From Planctomycetota bacterium (GTDB lineage: Bacteria; Planctomycetota; Phycisphaerae; UBA1845; CAIVHJ01): a stretch of DNA of 6,584 nucleotides. This document shows positions 1-5,773 of this stretch, piece by piece. The stretch covers positions 1 through 6,584 of the forward strand of contig JACZTW010000219.1 of assembly GCA_022573485.1 (NCBI GenBank), in the 5' to 3' direction. A program made the position numbers and the translations under genes. Each line of letters begins with the position of its first letter. The stretch's first letter is position 1. Below the pieces are notes generated by a model. That model was not told the DNA's origin, did not search any database, and worked only from the letters and a program-made list of their open reading frames with translations.

Positions 1-99
1 TCGATCGAGTGCGGCGCCGAGGAATCCTGCCCTGGGGCCGCACCGCCGCAACAGGAGGGGACGGAAGATTTTGTGCAGGTAGGTATTAACCGTATCTGA
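1..99 (+). CDS. Possible C-terminal end of an upstream gene (partial)
   Basis: Reading from base 1, this frame is open for 32 codons and stops at TGA 97-99. The other two forward frames also stay open for most of this stretch, so openness alone proves little. This frame has mostly G or C at third codon positions and contains two closely spaced cysteines (ECGAEESCPG) followed by an acidic tail ending in VGINRI. The stop lies 20 bases before the next start, which would suit a co-transcribed gene. No family is recognisable from so short a tail, and it may not be coding at all. Confidence 0.3.
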   Translation, partial: SIECGAEESCPGAAPPQQEGTEDFVQVGINRI

Positions 100-119
100 T
101 CACGATTGGGGGATGGCAA

Positions 120-1088
120 GTGCGCATTGATTACGAACCGAGCTTCGTTGAGCAAACTATCTTTTACGCCGGCAGGCAGGATCCGAAACTGGAAGCGGAG
201 CTGCATCAGGCCACTGATCGGTTATACGGGTTGACCAATCCGAATGAGCGCGAGGAGAGTTTTCAGGCGGTCTACGGCGGTCTCTTCCGCCGCCTGGGGT
301 ACGACGGCGTGATCACACGGCTACTTGCGGAGCGGCCTTTGATCGAGTCGCGTGTCCAGCGCTGCATTGTTCGCCAGGCGGTTAGCGCCAAAAAAGAAGC
401 GGCGGAGCTGTTCGTCAGAGACACCGGCGACCCGGCTCAGCCGCAGCAGCGATCATTGTTCATACACGCCTACCACGAGTCATTGCTGAATCCCGAACTA
501 TTTAGGCGGCGAATGCGCCGCGAATTCTTGCACGTCGCTGATATGCTCGATGAGAGTTTCGGGTATCGCAAGGACACACTGCTAGGCAACCAGCCGCGAC
601 GGAACTTGATCCGCGACCGTTATCGCGTGCTGTGGGACATCTACGTTGAAGGCCGATTGTCCCGCGAAGGGCACGCCGACGACAAGATGATGCTTCTGCT
701 GAGTTGCCAGTTCGAGAAAGTCTTTCTCAAGTACTCCGCGTGCCTGTTCCCCTCCAGCTTCGAACGAGTGTACAGAGCCGACAAGCTGAACCACGACCAG
801 CTTCTGGAGTGGGCTACTTCGCCTGATCTGCTGTTCGAGCGGGATCCGGCCGCACCGCGCGGTACAGCGCCGGGACCGGGCGAGACCTGTCCAGCTTGCA
901 ACTTTTCGACTTTCGACTGGTTCGCCGCTGATGAGTACACGCCCGCACTGATTGCCGTCGTGCAAAAAGCATTTCCCAAATGGCAGCCGCGGCAGGGTAT
1001 TTGTCGGCAGTGCGCGGATATTTACGCGGGCACCGGGCGATTCAGCGATCGGCAACCCGCTACGGATCTGACGGAGGTGGATTCATGA
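120..1088 (+). CDS. Uncharacterised 322-aa protein with C-terminal CxxC...CxxC cluster
   Basis: I do not recognise this family. The protein is soluble, with no signal peptide or membrane helix. Residues 1-240 look largely helical, rich in Arg, Glu and Leu, with several aromatic clusters (LWDIYVEGRL at 171-180). The C-terminal part has C257-x2-C260 and C295-x2-C298, a zinc-ribbon-like or metal-binding arrangement. The start is GTG at 120, preceded by a purine-rich GGGGGATGG; the frame is closed by TAA at 87-89 and has no ATG or GTG before 120. The stop TGA (1086-1088) overlaps an ATG at 1085 as ATGA, and a strong Shine-Dalgarno for that downstream start lies inside the last codons, so translation appears coupled to what follows. 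What follows is a moaA fragment. A role in molybdoenzyme or metallocofactor maturation (a chaperone-like helical protein) is therefore conceivable, but that is context inference only. Confidence 0.85.
   Translation: MRIDYEPSFVEQTIFYAGRQDPKLEAELHQATDRLYGLTNPNEREESFQAVYGGLFRRLGYDGVITRLLAERPLIESRVQRCIVRQAVSAKKEAAELFVRDTGDPAQPQQRSLFIHAYHESLLNPELFRRRMRREFLHVADMLDESFGYRKDTLLGNQPRRNLIRDRYRVLWDIYVEGRLSREGHADDKMMLLLSCQFEKVFLKYSACLFPSSFERVYRADKLNHDQLLEWATSPDLLFERDPAAPRGTAPGPGETCPACNFSTFDWFAADEYTPALIAVVQKAFPKWQPRQGICRQCADIYAGTGRFSDRQPATDLTEVDS
1073..1080 (+). promoter_or_regulatory. Strong Shine-Dalgarno for the ATG at 1085
   Basis: GGAGGTGG lies 4 bases before ATG 1085; its GGAGG core is 7 bases away. 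It is the best ribosome-binding site in the window. It sits inside the last codons of the 120-1088 gene, as expected for a tightly packed operon. It drives a frame of only 19 codons (1085-1144), whose stop overlaps the moaA-like ATG at 1141. This makes the true ancestral start of the downstream gene ambiguous: a coupled leader, or an N-terminal extension now frameshifted. Confidence 0.6.
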
Positions 1089-1144
1089 TCTCAGCAACCC
1101 TACGGACCAAGACGCCGATGCGGGGTACCGGCGGCGAGCCATGA
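1085..1144 (+). CDS. 19-codon ORF linking the 322-aa gene to the moaA remnant
   Basis: ATG 1085 has an excellent Shine-Dalgarno and overlaps the upstream stop (ATGA). The frame encodes MISATLRTKTPMRGTGGEP and stops at TGA 1142-1144, which overlaps the ATG at 1141 in a second ATGA. It could be a coupled leader peptide. Alternatively it is the original N-terminal extension of the MoaA protein, put out of frame by one base. I cannot tell which, and no homology is recognisable. Confidence 0.3.
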   Translation: MISATLRTKTPMRGTGGEP

Positions 1145-1260
1145 TCGACGGTTGCGGACGCACCATCGATCATCTGCGCCTGTCGCTGACAGATTACTGC
1201 AATCCGGCGTGCCGCTACAGTGAATGGGTTACTGTTGGTTCGTTTCTGATGGGAGCATGA
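1141..1260 (+). pseudogene. moaA: Truncated moaA (GTP 3',8-cyclase, radical SAM) N-terminal remnant
   Basis: The frame from ATG 1141 begins MIDGCGRTIDHLRLSLTDYC and continues NPACRY. This matches the conserved MoaA N-terminus: a short lead, then LRLSxTDxCNxxCxYC, which carries the CX3CX2C ligands of the radical-SAM 4Fe-4S cluster. MoaA starts molybdenum-cofactor synthesis by rearranging GTP. Cys20 and Cys24 are present, but the third cysteine is replaced by Ser27 (AGT at 1219) and all similarity ends there. Thirteen unrelated residues follow before TGA 1258-1260. Full-length MoaA is roughly 330 residues, so about 90% is missing and the fragment cannot be functional. MoaA-like sequence covers 1141-1218. 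The abrupt end, rather than gradual decay, suggests a recombination or deletion breakpoint at about 1219. Identification is from the motif alone; another MoaA-like radical SAM protein is possible but less likely. Confidence 0.82.
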
Positions 1261-1263
1261 GTC

Positions 1264-3396
1264 ATGTCCACTAATTCCAATGAGGCAGCAGTTCGGGCCG
1301 GGGACGCTCGAAGTGAATCTGCGCTGCCGGTCATTGACCGTGCCACCGGCCGTGTCGATGCCGCCGCCGAGTGGCGCCATCCACTGACCGGCTTGACGCT
1401 GGGGCTGTTGTTGTTTGAAACGATCACCGGCCTGGCGATCTACTTGTTGCCGTTTTCGGTGTTTAATCAGTTCGGCGTGCTTTGGCACACGCTGATCGGT
1501 ATCGCCATGATCGTGCCGGTCGGCTGGTATCTCGGCCGACATTGGTGGCTGCGGTTTCACGGCAAGTTCAACCATTACCAATTCCTGGGTTATTTGTCGG
1601 CTGCATTGCTGGCTGCGCTGTTTGTCAGCGGTTTCGTACTGACCTGGCAGGCTGCGTTCGGCACGCGTATCAGCTACGGTTGGGATCTCGTTCACTTGAT
1701 CACCGGCTTGGTACTGGTTTTCGCTCTGCTAGCTCACTGCTTGATGCTGTGGTTTCGCAAAATCAACGCTCCCGCAGCCGCTGCAGACCTGCGCCGCAGC
1801 AAACGCTCCTTCCTACGGCAGACCCTCGCCGCCGCGTGTCTGCTGCTGGTGCTCCACGCGGGTTCGGCGGCGATGTATTCGCCGGCGCCGGTCCACAACG
1901 AGTTTCCTGCCGACTACAGTTGGAAATACGGCGAAGACCGCCCGTTCGCACCGAGCCTGGTGCGTACGGAGAGTAACTGGGCCCTTGACCCTGCCACCCT
2001 CTCCGGGTCGCGCGGCTGCGGAACCAGCGGGTGCCACAGCGAGATTCTCGCCGAATGGGAGCCCAGTGCCCACCGCTACGCTTCGTCCGACGTGGTCTTT
2101 CAGGCTGTGCAGCACATCATGCTCGAGGACGTTGGTGCGGAGGCCACGCGCTATTGCGCGGGCTGTCACGATCCAGTCGCTCTGCTCTCCGGCAATAAGA
2201 ACGTCAATGTCGAGGGTCTGACCTCGATCGGGGCCGACGAGGGCGTGTCCTGCATTGGCTGCCATGCCATCGTTCAGACGGACATCCGCGGCAACGCGGA
2301 TTACACGATGGGCCAGCCGGTACGCTACATCGGCGAACGGAAGGAAGGTGCGGCGAACAAGTGGATGAGCGATTTTCTGATCCGCGTCTATCCCGAACAG
2401 CACAAAGCAGCTTTCGCACGCCCGCTGTACAAAACGGCCGAGTTCTGCGCCGCCTGCCACAAGCAGTTCATCAACGAAGAAGTCAATCAAATCGGCTGGG
2501 TGCAGTTGCAGAACCAGTACGACAACTGGCGAAAGAGCCGCTGGTATCACGAAGGCGACGCGACCAAGACCGTTACCTGCCGCGAATGTCACATGCCGCT
2601 GACGGACTCGCTCGATCCGGCGGCGGGGGACTCCGGTGATTACAACCGCACGGCAGGCGATCGCAAGCACCGTTCACACCGCTTCCTCGCTGCCAACCAA
2701 GTGATACCGATCTTGATGAACCTGCCCGGCGGCGAGGAGCACGTCAGGCTGACTGAGCAGTGGCTTCGCGGCGAGATCGAAGTGCCGGAGATCGCCGACA
2801 AATGGACCGCCGGCCCGGTGATTCGGCTTGAACTCGCCGGCCCGGAGACCGTCGAGCCCGGTGAGCAAGTCGATGTGCAGGTCATCGTGACCAACAACAA
2901 GGTGGGGCACGGCTTCCCCACCGGCCCGCTGGATATCATCCGCAGTTGGGTGGAGTTGACCGTTACGGATCAAGATGGCAAGGTGGTGTACGAAGTGGGC
3001 AAACCGGACGAGCAAGGCATGATGGACGACGACACCATGATCTTCAAAGCCGAGGGCATCGATCGCTACGGCAACGATATCGACGTTCACAATTTGTGGG
3101 AGATGGTCGGCGCGCGGTTCAAGAGGGCGCTGTTTCCCGGCACCAGCGATATGGAAACATACTCCTTCGCTTGCCCCGGTCTGGTCACGCCGCCCACGCC
3201 CGAGACGGACGAAGAGAAAACAGCGCATACGTTCGGCGCTCCGCCGCAGGCGAGCGTGCTGCGGGTCAGCGCGGTGCTCAACTACCAAAAGGCCGATGCG
3301 GCGTTTCTGGACAAGCTGTTCGGCAAAGAGGCCGGCATCCGCACGCCGATCACGGCGCTGTCCGAGGCGACTATGACCATTCGTGTGGAGCAATAG
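1264..3396 (+). CDS. Fusion of b-type membrane cytochrome and pentaheme c-type cytochrome, with C-terminal beta domain
   Basis: This 710-aa protein is a likely quinone-linked periplasmic electron-transfer protein. Predicted membrane helices lie at about 41-62, 71-91, 106-128, 142-163 and 184-204. An odd number puts the following domain outside the cytoplasm if the N-terminus is inside. Candidate b-heme ligands are H75, H93, H144 and H158; H144 and H158 are 14 residues apart in helix 4, the spacing used by bis-histidine two-heme cytochrome b helices. The outer domain has five c-heme sites: C252-x4-C257-H258, then CXXCH at 298-302, 330-334, 395-399 and 439-443. WEPSAH (265-270) and W422RKSRW are typical of cytochrome c554-like multiheme proteins. 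Residues about 515-710 form a heme-free beta-rich region with a GHGFPTG motif (548-554), as seen at the end of related multiheme cytochromes. The start is ATG 1264, with GGGAG at 1250-1254 upstream. The 3-base gap to the next gene indicates one operon. Substrate and direction of electron flow are not shown by the sequence. Confidence 0.93.
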   Translation: MSTNSNEAAVRAGDARSESALPVIDRATGRVDAAAEWRHPLTGLTLGLLLFETITGLAIYLLPFSVFNQFGVLWHTLIGIAMIVPVGWYLGRHWWLRFHGKFNHYQFLGYLSAALLAALFVSGFVLTWQAAFGTRISYGWDLVHLITGLVLVFALLAHCLMLWFRKINAPAAAADLRRSKRSFLRQTLAAACLLLVLHAGSAAMYSPAPVHNEFPADYSWKYGEDRPFAPSLVRTESNWALDPATLSGSRGCGTSGCHSEILAEWEPSAHRYASSDVVFQAVQHIMLEDVGAEATRYCAGCHDPVALLSGNKNVNVEGLTSIGADEGVSCIGCHAIVQTDIRGNADYTMGQPVRYIGERKEGAANKWMSDFLIRVYPEQHKAAFARPLYKTAEFCAACHKQFINEEVNQIGWVQLQNQYDNWRKSRWYHEGDATKTVTCRECHMPLTDSLDPAAGDSGDYNRTAGDRKHRSHRFLAANQVIPILMNLPGGEEHVRLTEQWLRGEIEVPEIADKWTAGPVIRLELAGPETVEPGEQVDVQVIVTNNKVGHGFPTGPLDIIRSWVELTVTDQDGKVVYEVGKPDEQGMMDDDTMIFKAEGIDRYGNDIDVHNLWEMVGARFKRALFPGTSDMETYSFACPGLVTPPTPETDEEKTAHTFGAPPQASVLRVSAVLNYQKADAAFLDKLFGKEAGIRTPITALSEATMTIRVEQ

Positions 3397-3399
3397 CCC

Positions 3400-5366
3400 G
3401 TGGCCCAGTGGAACAAACGTCACCGGCTGCTGTTCCGCTGGAGTCTGGTCAGCGGCGTGATCCTGATCGCGACCATCGCCTGGGCCCTCGCCAACCGCAA
3501 ACCCGGCGAAGAGACGGTCCTGCCCGGCGAGCAGGTCGTAGGCCTGACGTCTGTTCTCACGCGCGACGCTTCCGGCGAAGCGCCGCCGTTTCGATTTCGG
3601 GATGTCACCGCCGAAGCCGGCATTGCCTTCCGCCACTTCCCCGCCACACGGGCTTCGCTGCTGCCCGAGGACATGGGCTCGGGCGTCGCGGTCGGCGATT
3701 ATGACGGCGACGGCTATAGTGATCTCTACTTCGTGAACATCGCGGGCAGCGTCCAACCCGGCGCACCGCAAAACGCAAAGCTGGGCAAGTCACGGCTGTA
3801 TCGCAACATTGGCTCGCCGTCGGCGGATCACGGTACGCGTGCCCGTTTTGTGGACGTTACCGACGAGGCGGGTGTGGGTTTCGTCGGCTGCGGCATGGGC
3901 GCTGCCTGGGGGGACTACGACAACGACGGCGATCTGGACTTGTATGTCACTGCTTTCGGCGAAAACGTGCTCTATCAGAATCAGGGCGACGGCACCTTTC
4001 GCGACGTGACGCAGCAGAGCGGCACGAGCGACGCTCGCTTCAGTACCGGGTGCGCGTGGGCCGACTACGACCGTGACGGCGACCTGGATTTGTACGTCAG
4101 CAACTACGTCGATTTCGTCTTTCGCGAGGCAGACCGCAGCGCGATGCGACGGCAGTACGACACCGAGCAGCCCTATACGCTGAACCCCTCGGCCTACGCT
4201 CCGCAGCCGAACTCGCTGTTTCGCAACCGAGGTGATGGCACGTTTGAAGAAGTGGCTGCAAAGGCCGGCGTAGCCGATCCCGGCGGCAGAAGTTTGTCCG
4301 TGAGCTGGGGCGACTGGAACAACGACGGCTGGCCCGATCTGTACGTCGCCAACGACGTCTCCAACAACGGCGTCTTTCGTAACAACCAGGACGGCACATT
4401 TGCTGATGTCGGGGCGTCATCATTGGCCGCCGACTACAGGGGCGCGATGGGCATCGCGGTCGCCGACGTGGACGACGATCTCGATCTCGACTTGCTGATC
4501 ACGCACTGGATCGCACAGGAGAACGCGCTCTTTCGGAACATGACGCTCGATGATGTGCTGGGCCCGGCTGAGAACGGGCGACTGTGGTTCATGGATCATG
4601 CCGATGAGATCGGCTTGGGCCAGAGTTCGCTGGACATGGTCGGCTGGGCGACGGGATTCTGCGATTTTGACAACGACGGCCTCCGCGATCTCTGGCTGGT
4701 CAACGGCAGTACGTTTGAGACGGCCGAAAACCACCGTTTGCTGCACGCTCAACTGCCGTTTGTGTTCTGGAACCGTGGCCCGGAGAAAGGATTCGTCGAC
4801 GTGGCCTCGCGCACCGACGATGCCGGCGGCCGGTTTCGCCGAGTCTGGCGAGGCCTTTCGTTGGGCGCGGCGGCGCTCTGATTGACTTCAACCTCGATGG
4901 CCGGGTCGATCTTGCGATCCTGGTCCACGGCGGCGAAGCCATGCTCTTGGAGAACACCTCAGAGGACACTGGCCACTACTTGTATGTGCGGCTAAGGCAG
5001 ATCGGTGGCAACACGCACGCCCTCGGCGCCCGCGCTTACGTCACCGCCGGCGGCCAAACGCAGATGGCCGAGGTCGGCAGCAGTGCATCCTATCTCTCCC
5101 AAGACCAACTCTTGCTCCACTTCGGCCTGGGCGACTCCGAGAAGGTCGATCGCCTTCGCATCGTCTGGCCGGACGGCACGGAGGAATCACACGAGGACGT
5201 CACCGTCGATCGTGTGGCCACGTTCGTGCATGAAGCAGAGTATTCTTCCGTCCTGGATGAGGACGGTATGGTCAGCGATGATGCGTTCGCTGTCCATCGG
5301 AACGACGTTGACGAACGCAGTTGTCTCGGACGCATGGAGGGCTCCCTGGCGACCTTGTGCCGTTGA
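3400..5366 (+). pseudogene. CRTAC1-like FG-GAP propeller + ASPIC/UnbV protein, frameshifted, with foreign 3' tail
   Basis: GTG 3400 follows the cytochrome stop by 3 bases, with GGAG at 3387-3390. A signal anchor or signal peptide (about residues 13-31) directs export. Six calcium-binding-type DxDxDGxxD repeats begin at residues 100, 172, 222, 305, 356 and 422; the one at 356 is degenerate. This frame stops at TGA 4879-4881 after 493 residues. The seventh repeat (DFNLDGRVD, 4884-4910) and the whole ASPIC/UnbV domain (about 4940-5240, with GARAYVTAGG and RIVWPDGT) continue in the minus-one frame. One missing base near 4861-4865 therefore splits a protein of about 655 aa. A seven-bladed propeller plus UnbV is the normal family layout, so the shift is a lesion or sequencing error, not two genes. 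After codon 5238-5240 the last 41 codons to TGA 5364-5366 are antisense to an amidohydrolase fragment. The function of such proteins next to multiheme cytochromes is not established. Confidence 0.92.
4857..4871 (+). other. Frameshift site in the FG-GAP/UnbV gene
   Basis: Upstream of this point the coding frame is that of GTG 3400, reading RVWRGLS (codons 4840-4860). From about 4863 the family consensus RGGALIDFNLDGRVDL is read in the frame one base back. The change of frame must fall between 4858 and 4866, in TCGTTGGGCGC, and is equivalent to the loss of one base. No X-XXY-YYZ slippery heptamer is present here, so recoding is not supported. A GC-rich stretch like this is also a common place for a base-calling error. 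Confidence 0.85.
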
Positions 5367-5423
5367 TTGGCACACGCAAGCAAGCAATCCAAGAACGATA
5401 AGCCATCGAGTGGGCGTCATCAT
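5241..5423 (-). pseudogene. 5' fragment of an exported amidohydrolase-like gene
   Basis: Reading down from ATG 5423 (or the adjacent ATG at 5420, better spaced 6 bases from GGAG 5430-5427), the fragment starts with a clear export signal: TRWLIVLGLLACVCQS with a possible lipobox LLAC. It continues TAFVNVVPMDSERIIADHT and VLIQDGRI. That pattern of a short strand, V-x-MD-x-x-x-x-x, then V-x-x-x-DGRI is the N-terminal beta sandwich of metal-dependent amidohydrolases of the imidazolonepropionase type. Similarity ends with the DGRI codons at 5241. The remaining 17 codons to 5187 are antisense to the UnbV gene. The metal-binding HxH motif and everything after it are absent, so only about 60 of the roughly 430 residues usual for the family remain. 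The specific substrate cannot be guessed. The good ribosome-binding site and intact signal sequence say this was the real gene start. Confidence 0.72.
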
Positions 5424-5467
5424 TCACTCCATCAGCCATTACGAGCGAAGTTGGCCTATTCGAACAT
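5424..5467. other. Short spacer between amidohydrolase start and IS256 remnant
   Basis: These 44 bases hold the amidohydrolase ribosome-binding site and, presumably, the outer end of the former insertion sequence. I could not recognise a terminal inverted repeat, and there is no matching left end in the window to compare it with. Confidence 0.4.
5427..5430 (-). promoter_or_regulatory. Shine-Dalgarno of the amidohydrolase fragment
   Basis: GGAG on the minus strand lies 3 bases before ATG 5423 and 6 bases before ATG 5420. The spacing favours 5420 as the used start. It supports the fragment being the true 5' end of a former gene rather than a chance frame. Confidence 0.5.
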
Positions 5468-5733
5468 CTACGCAGCCTCGCTCTTCATCCAGTCCACGGA
5501 CTTACGCCGCGAATAACATCTGTCAACAGCGTCGAGCCGTTGAGTACTCGCCACGTCTTCTCGGCGCACGTCGTCAACTTGAAGACCATCGCTAGGCTCG
5601 CTACTCGTGAGCCGCTGCCCTTGGTCAGGCAGTTGACTGCTTCAGGGTACTTCATCTGGTACGATTCGAAGAACAGATCAAGTGATAGCGCCGGCGTGCC
5701 GCAGTTTCGCGTTGAAGCAGATCGGTCATACAA
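5468..5733 (-). mobile_element. IS256-family (mutator-type) transposase C-terminal remnant, internally deleted
   Basis: The minus strand reads LDLFFESYQMKYPEAVNCLTK, then directly GSGSRVASLAMVFKLTTCAEK and TWRVLNGSTLLTDVIRGV. These are two conserved parts of the IS256-family transposase C-terminus: the helical segment around KYPKAxxCLxKD, and the final segment TKGxGSRxAxLxMVFKLxxxAEKxWRxLNG. In intact proteins they are separated by about 50 residues carrying the HWxxLRTTNPIES region and the last acidic catalytic residue. That part is missing here, with the join at about 5619-5622. Near the end, one base has been lost after GGCGT: the frame now runs to TGA 5485-5487, whereas shifting by one base restores KSVDWMKSEAA and a stop at 5468-5470, a normal family ending. 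The apparent start at 5733 is an arbitrary TTG. The N-terminal two thirds is absent, so the element is dead. It marks this spot as a past insertion target. Confidence 0.78.
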
Positions 5734-5773
5734 TTCCGGAACCGTTGATGTTCACCTCCCGGCCTGCGGCGGT
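5734..5773. other. Gap between IS256 remnant and cytochrome stop
   Basis: I see no gene, terminator or inverted repeat in these 40 bases. They probably hold the former insertion boundary on the cytochrome side. Confidence 0.35.

Noticed and set aside
72..98. Possible sigma-70-like promoter (TTGTGC, TATTAA/TATCTG) before the 322-aa gene
   Set aside because: Spacing and match are poor, and a tightly packed upstream gene is equally likely; not supportable.
1220..1236. Imperfect palindrome CAGT...ACTG just after the moaA breakpoint as a possible recombination site
   Set aside because: Only the outer four bases and two inner positions match, and no equivalent sequence was seen at the right-hand breakpoint near 5240.
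1813..2670. Minus-strand open frame of 285 codons opposite the heme domain
   Set aside because: It is antisense to all five c-heme motifs, with no family signature; a shadow frame.
2946..3704. Plus-strand open frame of 252 codons spanning the cytochrome/UnbV boundary
   Set aside because: It is an off-frame reading of two real genes, very Arg-rich with no motifs.
2674..3771. Long minus-strand open frame of 365 codons opposite the cytochrome and UnbV genes
   Set aside because: It is antisense to well-supported heme and propeller coding sequence; its translation is Arg/Gly/His-rich with no recognisable domain, as expected from GC-rich antisense.
4840..4885. Programmed -1 ribosomal frameshift in the FG-GAP/UnbV gene
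   Set aside because: There is no slippery heptamer of the X-XXY-YYZ type and no clear downstream pseudoknot; a simple one-base loss or read error explains the data.
4941..5366. Separate small UnbV-domain gene starting at ATG 4941
   Set aside because: The same frame already encodes the seventh propeller repeat from 4863 onward and there is no ribosome-binding site; it is the second half of the frameshifted gene.
5005..5595. Plus-strand open frame of 196 codons over the UnbV end, amidohydrolase fragment and IS relic
   Set aside because: It crosses three unrelated sequences out of frame with all of them; Ser/Arg/Pro-rich composition indicates a chance frame.
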